Below, in pieces: positions 53,447 to 64,000 of a DNA stretch of 64,000 bases. How positions within the stretch are numbered: position 1 is the first letter of the stretch; every line of letters begins with the position of its first letter. Below the pieces are notes generated by a model. The model worked only from the letters and a program-made list of their open reading frames with translations. It did no database searches and was not told the origin of the DNA. Source of the stretch: Symsagittifera roscoffensis (taxonomy: Eukaryota > Xenacoelomorpha > Acoela > Convolutidae). The DNA lies in assembly GCF_963678635.1 (NCBI RefSeq), contig NC_087063.1, forward strand, positions 64,463,290 through 64,527,289, written 5' to 3'. Made by a program: the position numbers and the translations under genes.

Positions 53447-53660
53447 TTAACAATTTGATACGATCTTTACAATAGCTAACTCCATATTTGATCTCTGGGA
53501 GATTTTCATTTCGCGTCTTTTTTCTGCTATGAGTAAATTTTGATTTTGAAGACCACCGGGTCCAGTACAGTTTCTTAAGGTTGTCTTGTCTGTTTCAACG
53601 GACTGAACTTCAGGTTTTGACCCAGCTGCAGGATCGAATTTGAGGGGAAGTTTCTTAAAA
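53447..53660 (-). CDS. Candidate terminal exon, unknown gene (minus)
   Basis: The frame reads KKLPLKFDPAAGSKPEVQSV, then TDKTTLRNCTGPGGLQNQNL and AEKRREMKISQRSN before its stop at 53447. This hydrophilic composition differs sharply from the T-rich surroundings. Upstream on the minus strand the frame continues into the foldback repeat at 53678-53825, which is probably not part of the natural protein. Confidence 0.4.
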
Positions 53661-53677
53661 AATAGTTGATTCACATA

Positions 53678-53825
53678 TCGTAACGGGCAAAAGTTTATGG
53701 CAAAAGACAATTCGTAACAGGCGAAAATTCGGAAAAAAGCATTGATAAAAAAACTAGCATAAGTTTGCGCTGCTTCGCTATGCTGCACTTATATCCGGCA
53801 CGAGAAGAATACTGGGCGTAAGTTA
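53678..53825 (-). mobile_element. Foldback element copy (inverted relative to 39531)
   Basis: Contains GACAATTCGTAACAGGCGAA and, reversed, the GCGAAGCAGCGCAAACTTAT and TATTCTTCTCG blocks of the 39.5-kb element. Iterated end units are fewer here. Confidence 0.6.
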
Positions 53826-53888
53826 GTGTTACCCGCTTAATCTACAGTCACGAAATGTAACTTGATACGAGTTTAAATCATTAACAAG

Positions 53889-55463
53889 ACTGCTCGTATC
53901 AGGGCGAAGCCCTGAATGTTCCGACTGCCTTTAAGATTTATGTAGCAGTAATATCATAAACAACATTAAAAAAAATTAATTAAAATAAAACTAATTTTTT
54001 TTGTTCTAAAATTTGATTTTGCTTTCTATGAAAATCATCCCCCCACACGCCAAATAAAGTACAAAACAATAGATTTCGCTCCTTGTAACAAATCAATTAT
54101 AGCAAATAAGCTTCTTTGAACCAATTTGGAGCGATTTCTAGGACGGATTAAATCTCCGCTTCCGCGTTTATAGCGCGAATTATATCGTGCGTTAATTGTC
54201 CCTAAATGGCCAAAATGGCAATCTTTTAACCCCCTGACATTACGGAAAATGATCACAGGTGAAATATCTTTTCAAATTTAAGCTCAGGGCAACATTCCTT
54301 TTTGAATGATATAAAAAAAATCCGTCAAAAACGGCTAGTTAAAAAGTCGAAATTTGTCGGAAGAAAAAAAACCTACCCCGAGCACAAATATTCCGTCACT
54401 TTCGTATCGAAAGTCGGAACAACAAGTATGCTCGTATCAAGACAAAGCCCTGAATGTTCGGACTGCCTTTTAAGGTTTTATGGAGCAGTAATAACATCAA
54501 AAAGCTAAATGTAAAAAAGTGAAATGAAAAAAAAAAACTTTTCTGAAATTTGAAATTTTTTTAAATGAAAATCATCCCCCCACACGCCATATAAAGTACA
54601 AAAGGGTAAATTTCGCTTCTTGTAACAAATCAATTATGGCAAAAAAGCTTCTTTCAAGCAATTTGGAAAGATTTTAAGACGAATTAACTCTCTGTTTACG
54701 CGTTAATAGCGCGAAATTTATTGCGCGTTAATTGTCCCAAATTGGCCAAGATATCAATCTTTAAACCCCCGTAACTTAACAAAAAAAGATCACAGGTGAA
54801 ATATCTTTTCAAATTTGAGGTCAGAACAACAATAGCTTTTGAATGATGTAAAAAAAATCCTTCAAAAATGGCTAGTTAAAAAGTCGAAATTTGTCTGAAG
54901 AAAAAAAAACCCACTCCGAGCACAAATATTCCGTTACTTTCGTATCGAAAGTCGGAACAATAAGACTGCTCGTATCAGGGCGAAGCCCTGAATGTTCCGA
55001 CTGCCTTTTGAGGTTTATGGAGCAGTAATAACATTAAAAAAACTATGTAATAAAATAAAATGAAAATGTTTTTTTCTTCTAAAATTTGAAATTTTATACG
55101 AAAATCATCCCCCCACACGCCAATTACAATAGGATAAATTTTGCTCCTTGAAACAAATCAATTATGGCAAATAGGCTTTTTTCAAACATTTTGGAACGAT
55201 TTCTAAGACGGATTAAATCTCCGCGTACGCATTAATAGCGCGAATTATATTTTTAAGACCTCATAACTTTACAAAAAGTGATCACAGGTGAGTTATCTTA
55301 TCAAATTCAAGCTCAGGGCAACAATACTTTTCGAACGATAAGAAAAATTCCGTCAAAAATGGCTAGTTAAAAAGTCGAAATTTGTCTGAAGAAAAAAAAC
55401 CCACTCCGAGCACAAATATTCAGTTACTTTCGTTACTTTCGTATCGAAAGTCGGAACAATTAG
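53889..55463 (+). mobile_element. Tandem array of three 538-bp mobile-repeat units (subfamily 1)
   Basis: Units start at 53889, 54427 and 54965, exactly 538 bases apart; the third is about 500 long. Each begins ACTGCTCGTATCAGG or a variant and has CAGGGCGAAGCCCTG (hairpin, intact in units 1 and 3) followed by TGTTCCGACT. Each then has CACACGCCA, GGCCAAAATGGC or variants, and GATCACAGGTG, and ends GTATCGAAAGTCGGAACAAT. Subterminal inverted AGTCGGAACA/TGTTCCGACT, a near-terminal hairpin and tandem arrays are features reported for Helentron-type non-autonomous elements; that assignment is tentative. Confidence 0.85.
54950..55002. repeat. Nested hairpin at a unit junction
   Basis: AGTCGGAACA (54950-54959) pairs with TGTTCCGACT (54993-55002), and inside lies the perfect hairpin CAGGGCGAAGCCCTG (54976-54990). 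It is formed only where two units meet. Confidence 0.8.
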
Positions 55464-55464
55464 G

Positions 55465-56660
55465 TTCAACAAATGGTGCACAACCAAAGAACCTCGGTCA
55501 ATATTGATTTTTAAAAAAATTTCCTGGACTTTCATTACTTTTTAGCTGATGTGTCACCTATAGTTTGGGTTTGGTGAGTTTTTTGAGCCGATTTTGGAAA
55601 AACTGGTTTTATATTTTGGCTTGATGTGGTTTTATATGCATATTTTGAAACTTCAACTGGTCACTTTTGATCAGAATTTACTTATATTATTAACAATTTT
55701 TGAAACCTTGTGCTCAAGCAAACTTGAAATGGTGCTGAAAGCGTAACCGAAAATTGTATCGCGCATACAAATCTTCTCCGAATCGAAATCATTTTTTTAT
55801 TAGACGACTAAACTTTTTTATGATCTAGTTTTTGATATTGCATTTTCAGACTGATTCCACAGAAGATCTAACTTTGAAAAACTATAAATTTCTACGTTTT
55901 TTTTTCCACAGAAATGTCATTTACTAACTGATTTTTAAAGGGCGGAAAAGGTTAGCTTCTTTAAAAATATTGATATTGTGGGGGAAGAGCTATGAAAAAA
56001 AAAATGGAAAAAACTTTAATTTTTCGCTTTCCTGGACAGTTTTATCAATAATTTTCAGCAAGTGATGCAAACATGCTCCAATCATTTTGGTTTTACTTTT
56101 CTAAATGTTGTAACTTTAAAATGATTTGAGCAGGGATTACCTTGCTCTGTTATCGTTCCGACTTTCCAAGGTGAGGAATATAAATGCTTCGGGTAATATT
56201 CTCTGAGTATGCTTGGGGGTAATTTCGACTGTTTTTACTTGCCCCCACTTCGCATGAGCATCGATTTTATAGGGTAACAAGGAGATTTACTAGGTTAAGT
56301 ATGAAGAGAGCAAATAGGTTTGTGTCGACTTTTAAAATAGAGAAAAACAAGATGAATTCTCGCCAAAAATGGTCGTCCTTTGTTCTATGAAACAATTTTA
56401 TACAAATCATTTGAAAAAGTTTATATTTTTCATTTAAATTTATTCATGTAAATATATGGTAGTCTTGTAAAAAAATTTAGTGGTTAAAATTTGTTTCAAG
56501 GTCAATTAATCAAACATTTTGATGAATCATGTCATATGGCTCCGAGTTTTATGATGTTTGGGGCAATTATCGAAGCAAAAAAATGTAAAGTTGTCGGTTA
56601 TCTCACTTTGCGAAAGCGTTTTTTGTTATCGCTACTTAGAAAAGTTTTAAAATTTATTTG
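55465..56660. other. AT-rich stretch, nothing supported
   Basis: No long frame, tandem repeat or recognisable mobile end. Confidence 0.35.
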
Positions 56661-56668
56661 AAAAAACC

Positions 56669-56866
56669 TTGGAAAATTTTTTGGAAAGTTTTCTCATAAG
56701 CAAAAGTCCTATTCTTATAACATTCTCAGAGCACTACTTTTTGAGAAGTTGCAAGATTGTTATGAGAAAAATACTAAAACAGAGACTTTTGGTTAATCCA
56801 GGGTGTTTAAAACATTTAATTATATTGCCGTTTTCCCAGAAACACCTTTCTCGTACACCCTTGTAA
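56669..56866 (+). CDS. Possible exon, unknown
   Basis: Open frame with PILITFSEHYFLRSCKIVMR, then KILKQRLLVNPGCLKHLI. Hydrophobic and basic, no ATG start and no convincing splice site. It precedes a better-bordered exon candidate on the same strand. Confidence 0.22.
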   Translation: MENFLESFLISKSPILITFSEHYFLRSCKIVMRKILKQRLLVNPGCLKHLIILPFSQKHLSRTPL

Positions 56867-56943
56867 ATGTTTTCGAACATTTATCATTCACAATAAATCA
56901 ACTGCGGTTTCATTTATCAAATAAAAGCCCTTTCTATCTACAG

Positions 56944-57146
56944 AAATCAAGTTTAGGATACAAACTTTTGTACTTGACTTCTTTTTCCAAGACAACATGT
57001 TTGCTGGCAGCGGCAACACTTGCTTGAATGCTACGGAACAACTTTGCCTCGATGAAACACCTTTGATCCTGTTGAATCAAGCTCTTTTACCAGAAATCGG
57101 CACTGATTCAGGCTCAAGTCATGACATAGAGCTGAATAACCGATAA
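56944..57146 (+). CDS. Candidate terminal exon, unknown gene
   Basis: Acceptor TTTCTATCTACAG (AG at 56942-56943) opens a frame to TAA at 57144-57146, about 67 codons. The peptide contains IKFRIQTFVLDFFFQDNMFA, then NTCLNATEQLCLDETPLILL and EIGTDSGSSHDIELNNR. The acidic, serine-rich end and normal codon variety are typical of a protein C-terminus. No canonical AATAAA follows closely. The longer frame in another phase over the same bases is a shadow. Family not recognised. Confidence 0.42.
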
Positions 57147-57690
57147 AAATCACTTTGACCTACAGACGAGACATGCATATTGACCAAGCATTAGTTTGAA
57201 CAAAAGTCTTTTTTAATGAATAAGTATGAACAAAACTTCTTAAAGGAAAATTGTTCATAATTCAGGAGCTATTTTGTTTGTACATTTTAAAGTCAAACGA
57301 GTATAGGAGCAGTTGACCTTTTATCATAACCTATATAGATATTAATTCTTCTCAGTATTATGATCAAAATCTTCAAAGATAGATTACATCAAGAGAATAA
57401 TTTTGATCAAAGAAAAAAATAATAACATCTAACTGTTCACGTCTAACCGATAATAATTTTCATCTAACCGTTCACGTATCTTTTCATTCATTATGTTTTC
57501 TCTGGTGTTGAAAAAGTGTTCCTAATCTCATTATAATCCCCTGGTTTAAGTTACTGCAACATACTAATAGGATTTTCCGCCTTTTTATACGGCGCACTTG
57601 GGTGTGTTAAAGGAGGGTGCTTTGATGCCGCTATTTTTGGAACCCTTTCAATAAATTTAACGAATATGTTGCGAATAATTTATCAGATGA

Positions 57691-57915
57691 CGTTTATTAC
57701 TTAATAGAGAAGAGTGTTACCATTTTCTGACAAAAACAAAAGCAAAAAAAACTCTCTTGCGTTGCGAAAATGTCAACCTGGATCAAAAGTACCAAAACTT
57801 AAGCGATGAGGAAAAAATGAACGTACTAAAAGAGTTGAAGAAATACAAAACATTGAAAACTCTTTTACTGACTAAAAATATCATCAGTTTTCACGTGAAT
57901 GACAACTTGGATTAA
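57691..57915 (+). CDS. Candidate exon with a lysine-rich helical segment
   Basis: 74 codons are open from after a TGA at 57688 to TAA at 57913-57915. It reads NREECYHFLTKTKAKKTLLR, then a charged, helix-forming stretch (NLDQKYQNLSDEEKMNVLKE, LKKYKTLKTLLLTKN). The only internal ATG is at 57817. A diverged repeat of the same segment follows at 57901-58020 with its frame broken (LKIHETSKALLLNKK corresponds to ELKKYKTLKTLLLTK). The gene therefore probably contained repeated exons. Family not recognised. Confidence 0.42.
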   Translation, partial: RLLLNREECYHFLTKTKAKKTLLRCENVNLDQKYQNLSDEEKMNVLKELKKYKTLKTLLLTKNIISFHVNDNLD

Positions 57916-58020
57916 AAGCTTTAAAACTTAGGCAATTATTTTAAAAATTGAACTTGGTGTGAGTACTTTAATTTGAAGATACACGAAACATCGAAAGCCC
58001 TACTACTCAATAAAAAAAAC
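57901..58020 (+). pseudogene. Broken repeat of the preceding exon
   Basis: GACAACTTGGATTAAAAGC, ACATCGAAAGCCCTACTACT and CAATTTTCACC align with the exon at 57691-57915 in order. Stops and indels break the frame. Confidence 0.45.
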
Positions 58021-58819
58021 AATTTTCACCAGGAATTTTTTTCTGTCTCAAAGGCACAGGATTAAAAATATACTGTTGTTTTTACAACACCTTTTCACTA
58101 TGTTAAAAGCCTCGGGTTCGTCTGGTTTGATTATCAAAATTATTTTTTTAGTAAATGATTGAGATAATTGAAAATGTTCGATATATTAACAGAAAAAATG
58201 TTCGTGGAAAAAAAAATATTTCAATTTATAAACTAAAACGAATTTAATTGCTTTTTTTCTACCAAAGCGTAGTGTACTATTACGGAGAATTTTTTTCTAA
58301 GCTAAACCTCAAATAAAGTTGCTCATTTGGCGGCACTTCTGGTATATTTCAATTTAGTCATTTTTAAACGTTTTGAGCATGACCAATTTAAAAATGTATA
58401 ATGCTGCTGTTTTTGGCTAATGTTAAGTTCCGTTTAAAAAAAACAGAATTATAAAAATGTATGAGTTTTGTTGTTACTTTGTTGATTTTTTTGCGACGCT
58501 TTGCAAAATTTTCAGGTTTTTGCAGATATTTCGATTGTTTACAAAAAAAATATGCCAAATTTTAAAGAAACTTAAGAAAAAAACCAGCTGCTTTTATAAG
58601 TAGCTGCATATTTCGCTGGTATCTTTTCATTTCACCCAAAAAGCTACGATCTTCACTTTTTTTTCCAAAATTACTCAGTCAAACCTGTGATAAAGACTTC
58701 AATTAAAAGAACGCATAATAGTTTTTTAATAACCTCCTTTAGTAACCACAAAAAAATTACAGGTTGTGCGTAAAGTCTGTTTTTTTTTTCAAAGTATACG
58801 CATTTGCGAAATAGTTATA

Positions 58820-60115
58820 ATTTTTGTCGAATTTTACTGCGCAGCATTGACAATTAGATGCATAAGCACTTTGTTTTCAGATGTCTTTTAGTTTTTTTTT
58901 GTTTCCGACCTAACATCAGGTACGTTGAATAAATATAGAATTGGGTCGAGTTATTTATGATATTAAAGACCTTTCAGTTGTGATTCATAATCATGATTAT
59001 AATCAACTGTGTCGAATTTCAAATCCGGGCTCTTCTCCAGTCCCCCCCCCCGCTTTCAAATTCAATTTTGAAAAGCTTATTTAACGTTGTTATAATGCAA
59101 TGAAATTTGGCGTGGTGAACAAATCAACAACTGTGAACCGATTTGTTCTTCATATTTTACAGCGTAACATCACGCATTTAGCCGTGATAACACGTAAAAC
59201 AAACATAAAACTCGGTATTTTGAAAGGGGGACTGGAAAAGAGCCCAAATCCGGAGCATTGAAATAGTTGCAATTTTTGTCCAGTTTTTGCTGCGCAGCGC
59301 TGGCAATTAGAAACAAAAGAACTTTGTTTTCGGAGGTCTTTTAGTTTTTTTTCTTTTTGTTTCCCACGTAACATAAAGCACGTTAAACAAACATCGAATT
59401 AGATTGAATTATTCATGATAATAAGTACCTTTCAGTTGTGGTTCATAATCATGATCATAATTAACTGTATGGAGATTGAAATAGGTGGAACATTGAAATA
59501 GGTGTAGTTTTTATCAAGTTTTTGCTGCGCAGCATTGACAATTAGATGCAGAAGCACTTCGTTTTCTGATGTCTTTTAGTTTTTTGTTTCCCACGTAACA
59601 TCAGTCACGTTAAATGATCGTCGATTTGGGTCGAGTTATATATCATATTAAAGACCTCTCAATTGTGATTCATAATCAAAATCATAAACAACAGTTTGGA
59701 GCTTCAAGTCCAAAACATTAAAACAGTTAAATTTTTGTCCAACTTTTGCTGCGCAGCTTGACAATTAGGAACGAAAGAGCTTTTTTTCGGATGTCTTTTA
59801 GTTTTTTTCCTTTAATTTTCCACGTAACATCAAGCACGATTAATGATAATCGAATTGGGTCGAGTTATATAGCAGATTAAACACCTTTCACTTGTGATTC
59901 ATAATCTGAATCATAATGAACTGTGTGGAGATTCAAATCCAAAACATTGAAATAAATGTAATTTTGACGAGTTTTTGCTGCGCAGGAATGACAATTAGAT
60001 GCAGAAGCACTTTTTGTCGGATGTCTTTTAGTTTTTTTTGTTTTCCACGTAACATCAGGCACATTTAATGATCATCGAAATGGGTCGAGTTATATCTCAT
60101 AATAAACACCTTTCA
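58820..60115 (+). repeat. Satellite, about 225-bp unit, five copies
   Basis: The block TTTTTGCTGCGCAGCATTGA, CAATTAGATGCAGAAGCAC recurs at about 58840, 59285, 59523, 59748 and 59975. TCTTTTAGTTTTTT, CCACGTAACATCA and GGGTCGAGTTATAT also recur. The spacing is 225-240 bases apart from the first pair, where a 217-bp element intervenes. Short minus-strand frames (59150, 59877) are satellite artefacts. Confidence 0.9.
59028..59244. mobile_element. Miniature inverted-repeat element, 217 bp, in the satellite
   Basis: Ends GGCTCTTCTCCAGTCC and GGACTGGAAAAGAGCC are inverted repeats. Flanking CAAATCCG at 59020-59027 and 59245-59252 is a perfect 8-bp target duplication. Other satellite units show the empty site (ATTCAAATCCAAAACATTG). 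An 8-bp duplication suggests a hAT-type or similar transposase. It is unrelated in ends to the CAGGGGCGGAT family. Confidence 0.88.
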
Positions 60116-60119
60116 GAAC

Positions 60120-60920
60120 GCAATAAAATAATTTTTATAACTTTTTCTCGAAGTTCAGAAATACCGGCTAAAAAGTTTTCAATTTTTGGTCTAATTTTGA
60201 GCAAATAAAGTGTAGCGTGCAGGCTTTCGATAGCTTATTTATGACTTTTTCAAGCCGTGAAAACTAAGTTTGCGCCAGTGAATTTAGTTTTTGGAGTTTT
60301 GCAGCGCCATTTTTGGCATAGAAAATTGCACAAATTTTTCTGCAAAAAAACTTAGCTGAAATTTTCAGCAGGAACTCATAAAAAAACACAGGCCAAATGA
60401 AACACAAGTTTCTTACAAATGTTTCAGAAAAACGAAAAAAATGTAAAAGATGTTGGAAAAAATGGTTTATTGGTTCAAATTTTTTCATCACATCACACGA
60501 AAAAAAAGCGACACTAAGTATATTTGGACAGTAAAAATTGCCTGCATCCTTACCGTCCATATGACCACTTCTATTGGACTAACTTGATGACAGAATATGA
60601 AAACGAATCAACATCATTGTCAAATTTTGTTGTTTTTGTTACAAGCCCGTACCCAATGGAGGCTATTTTTCTAGATAGAAATTTTATACAGCTTATTTAG
60701 CCAATTTTTCTCGTGTTTTGTATGCAGAAATGATATATTTTTTTCTAGCTTGAAAATAAACAGCTACTGAGAAGAAACAATCAGAAATCAATTGACTCCT
60801 CAACCGCAACGAGATGATCATGCTTCGAGTGCACACAATAACAGTAGCCTTACAATGCAAATTAATACTAGTTAAAACAATGTTTACTTTGCATAAGCTT
60901 GTTAAAACTAATAAGTTATA
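60120..60920. other. AT-rich stretch, nothing supported
   Basis: A 98-codon minus frame at 60264-60560 is phenylalanine- and cysteine-rich without supporting borders. No repeat is recognised. Confidence 0.3.
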
Positions 60921-60925
60921 TCAAG

Positions 60926-60990
60926 GCATGTGGGCTAGTGGTTAGTACAACCGCATATGAAATAGAATGTCTGAGGTTTGAGAGCCACCA
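60926..60990 (+). tRNA. tRNA-like sequence, probably a SINE head or tRNA relic
   Basis: TGGGCTAGTGG (60931-60941) resembles a tRNA A box with one mismatch and GGTTTGAGAGCC (60975-60986) a B box with two, at normal spacing. I could not fold a clean cloverleaf, so a functional tRNA is unlikely. Confidence 0.35.
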
Positions 60991-61019
60991 GGGCTTTTTT
61001 TCTAGCTAGAAGTAGCCTA

Positions 61020-62602
61020 GATTTGGCTAATGTCTGATCAGAAAAAAAGATGAGAAATAAAGAATCTCAAGAAAATCCATGCTTTGTTTAAACATTTCAT
61101 AAAGAGTTTCTGACCAGAACTTAGATTATATATATAGTATTTGAGGTCAGAAATAAAGAATTTGCTCGGTACGGGAGGGTACTATTTTCTCGGGCTCTTT
61201 TGACTGAACTTTTTAAAATTGTGAATCCTTATCGTCCAAATTTTTATGTTTGAATGAATATGGTTTTTTGACGTGGAAAAGTTTTGACTTTTCAACAAAA
61301 AACTTTTGCAAAAAAATATTGGTGTATATTGAAAAATTTTGATGTTTTGAGCTCAAAAAAAGATATATTACCTGCGGCTAAAATCACCGAGTTAAAGAAA
61401 ACTGGATCATTGAATAAACTTTGAAAAGAAAAACAAAAAAGCCTTGTCAGTTTAAACGAGGAAATTGAAGTATTCAGGGTAATTGAATAGTTCTTTCTCA
61501 AGTTTCTCTAAAATTTTGGACAAAAATTTGCAACCTGGAAAAATTAATCATAAGGGAAAGAAACAGCATAGAAGCTATCCAAGTCCTTACGGAGACCTTT
61601 TGTGAGACAAACTATATACATTTTTTCTAGGCTAAGGTTTTGTCACCTTCAAGCAACAACCAAGTCTCATCTGGGCCAACTGACAATTTTTGCCTGAGGG
61701 ATTTTGACGTTAGCCTTTTGGTCACCACAGCAGCAAACAATTAAATACATCTTCGGGCTCATTTCGAGTATCAAGGAAGCTTCATCACGGAAACTTCTTG
61801 ATGTTTGACACGACTTTTCTAACCATAGACTTATACTTTTGGAGTCATGTTCGAACTTTCAGAGAAAACTTGGTAATATTGATAAAATTTTAGATGTCTT
61901 TATGGCCCAATGGCTAATTTCATAGCAAAGATATCTTAACTCTTTATAATCAGCATGTGGAAAACATTACAGAAACAACCAGAATTTTTGAAACTCATTA
62001 TGGTCGAATGATTACAACTGGTAACTAGCCATGCAGCATTTACATTTCGGTCAATTATCACACAAACCCACCTAGGGAACAACAGAGCTAGAGCAAACTG
62101 TTATGCAGCGACAGTCTTGTCAACCGACAGCTCCGAGTAATGCAAAAGTGCATTATTTGACTTTCCCACTGCTTATTTTTGATATGTGTCCCCCAGTCTG
62201 CCTAAGAGCAGACGTAGAACGAAACCGAAAACATCAATTCCCTCTGGAGGTCAAATGAATTGTAAGACTTATTCACTTCACTGGCTAACTTGTCCGCTAT
62301 GGTTTACACATGCGTTAAGTGAACCAAAAGTAACCTACAAGCGCAAAAACACTCAATGGTTTAAAACAGTAATTGATGTTTAGCTCAGCCACGGTGTATG
62401 GTCATATTTTAGTTATTAATGCAACAGTTTGCTAAAAGGTTCGACCAACTTTTTAAAATTATTTTGACAGTATAAGACCAGCTTGAGAAATTAACAAAAA
62501 ATAAACAATTTTATTGAAACTTTGAGATTTAATGTTTTTTGGTCTGATAAATCGGCTAACTTGCTAGTCGGTTCTGTGGTCTTTTTGATCAATGGGCATG
62601 AG
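61020..62602. other. Stretch of mixed composition, possible relics
   Basis: 61600-62400 is less AT-rich and contains open segments in more than one frame. An example is 62186-62383 (SLPKSRRRTKPKTSIPSGGQ), bounded by stops and without an ATG. Because several frames look protein-like at once, no gene is called. Confidence 0.25.
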
Positions 62603-62802
62603 NNNNNNNNNNNNNNNNNNNNNNNNNNNNNNNNNNNNNNNNNNNNNNNNNNNNNNNNNNNNNNNNNNNNNNNNNNNNNNNNNNNNNNNNNNNNNNNNNN
62701 NNNNNNNNNNNNNNNNNNNNNNNNNNNNNNNNNNNNNNNNNNNNNNNNNNNNNNNNNNNNNNNNNNNNNNNNNNNNNNNNNNNNNNNNNNNNNNNNNNNN
62801 NN
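62603..62802. other. Assembly gap
   Basis: There are exactly 200 Ns. Open frames spanning it are meaningless. Confidence 0.99.
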
Positions 62803-62939
62803 GGATGAAATGCCACATTCATAATTTGCGTTACATTTTCGTCATCAATTTTTAAAACGAGTATTTTAGTCAGACTCGAATCAGAATATTAGAACGATGT
62901 GCGCACCCCGTGGTTCCAGGAATGTCCTCAGATCGATCC

Positions 62940-63680
62940 CCGTATGAGGAATCATTTTTTAAAGAAATTGGACTGAATAAAAAACCGCTTCAAGCATACA
63001 TTGTCCTGTCCTACTTCGAGAGTCGGAAGAAAATTGGGTATATATTGTATTCTGGCTCTTTTTCAATTCACCAAATATAAGTTTATCTGATATTCTTTTT
63101 ACAAAAGACATTCAAATTGGTTCTTAATGATCAGTCATTTTGGACCGTCTCACAGCCGAGCAGTCATTTTGGACCGTCTCACAGCCGAGTTTGAGTATCA
63201 TTTGATTTTTGTACTGGAAAAGCTGCTCGTCGTTGTTCAGCACAATCCAAATAATTGCTATCAAACTGGACACTTAACATGGGCTTGAATCAATCTTACA
63301 ACAACAATTAAAACGTGTCGTTCTTCAGCCAATTTTATCTGGTTTTGAATTTAGTCGAGAAGCTTTGCCCGTGCTCGACCGTATACGGGTACATACGGGC
63401 CGCGAAAAATATTTCTGTCCGAATTTCAAATTTCAAAATAATATTGCTGTCTGAAAAATATTACTGGCTGAGTTTCCATTTTTGAAAAATAAATTTAACC
63501 TGTGATCTTTTTTTGCAACGTTTAACGGGTTTGATTTTGGGACTATTACTTTAACCACATTAATTCAAATTGAGATAATTTACGCGCGATAAATTTTTTC
63601 CTATTATGGCGTCAGCAATAAATTCAATTCTTCGAAGTTGGGCTGAGGCGAGCAAATTGCTGTTAATAATACTGCAGGCG
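62940..63680. mobile_element. Fragments of the mobile-repeat family
   Basis: 62950-63030 has ACTGAATAAAAAACCGCTTC and GAGAGTCGGAAG as in subfamily-2 right ends. 63410-63680 has TTTAACCTGTGATCTTTTTT and TTACGCGCGATAAATTTTTT in minus orientation. Both are strongly diverged. Confidence 0.45.
63132..63189 (+). repeat. Exact 29-bp direct tandem duplication
   Basis: CAGTCATTTTGGACCGTCTC plus ACAGCCGAG occurs twice without a mismatch (63132-63160 and 63161-63189), implying a recent event. Confidence 0.95.
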
Positions 63681-64000
63681 AAATTAGTTTCACTTTGAAG
63701 CTTACATAATGTTTGGTGAGATTAAATTAGGTGAAAAATTATATAATAAATTGTTTCATTTTTCAGATCAAGAAAATTGAACCAAAAACCTTCGACTCGA
63801 TGTTAGAAGTCCCTCGCGACACTCAAGGCTTATTTTCAAAACGAGTAGTCTCGTTAAGACTTAGTTTTAACGGTGTTTATCTTTTGTAATTTTTTGAGAA
63901 AAATGATTTATTGTACAATCGACTTCGCATAAGACATTTTTAGAAAGCAAAATTTTTTTACTGTGTCCAATAACTCACCGAAGTTGAGTTTCAGGATGTT
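63681..64000. other. AT-rich end of window, nothing supported
   Basis: No frame, repeat border or RNA-like structure is convincing in these last 320 bases. Confidence 0.35.

Noticed and set aside
54035-55535. Frames of 60-73 codons in the 538-bp array
   Set aside because: Not conserved as frames between the three units; the sequence is a non-coding mobile repeat.
59150-60062. Minus-strand frames with CAAKTGQ/CAAKTRQ-type peptides
   Set aside because: They are repeated translations of the 225-bp satellite.
62522-62855. Four open frames across the second gap
   Set aside because: They consist almost entirely of Ns.

Overview
This window looks like AT-rich nuclear DNA from an invertebrate animal. 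It has two 200-base assembly gaps (2847-3046 and 62603-62802). No continuous protein longer than about 140 residues can be read. Open reading segments are short (about 25-110 codons) and several are bordered by eukaryotic splice signals such as TTTCCAG and AG|GTAA. Most of the rest is dispersed and tandem repeats, foldback structures and decayed transposons. Nothing points to a bacterial or plasmid origin. I cannot assign a species from sequence alone.

Layout. 1-2846 and 44721-47486 are two copies of one 2.8-kb segment carrying small exon-like frames on both strands. 3047-14168 is an 11-kb unit bounded by about 0.5-kb inverted repeats. It carries several small open frames, one with paired zinc-finger motifs, and a 3.5-kb tandem duplication. 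The motif CCAATCAGA occurs 11 times between 4.6 and 17.7 kb but once in the rest of the window, and some copies lie just upstream of small frames. This is the strongest candidate for an undescribed system: a large, partly decayed DNA element or virus-like insertion with a shared promoter motif. 14.2-18.4 kb holds further small frames and short tandem repeats.

19.2-25.4 kb holds two related AT-rich elements with strikingly C-rich cores, one of them a long foldback, with an inverted pair of a roughly 500-bp mobile repeat between them. 27.3-30.3 kb is a degenerate tandem array of about 1-kb units related to that repeat. 31.7-32.5 kb is a non-LTR retrotransposon reverse-transcriptase pseudogene on the minus strand. 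34-37.5 kb contains three hAT-type miniature elements beginning CAGGGGCGGAT. 39.5-39.8 and 53.7-53.8 kb carry a foldback element with iterated 17-bp ends. 41.8-42.3 kb is a single-frame gene relic.

48-58 kb has scattered exon-like segments and a tandem array of three 538-bp mobile units. 58.8-60.1 kb is a satellite of about 225 bp per unit, with a 217-bp miniature transposon inserted and an 8-bp target duplication. The remaining stretches are AT-rich sequence in which I see no supported gene.

I could not name any host gene. Exon calls rest on open frames, codon and residue texture, splice signals and, in a few places, comparison of duplicated copies. Balanced-composition DNA can look coding in several frames, so confidences are kept low.
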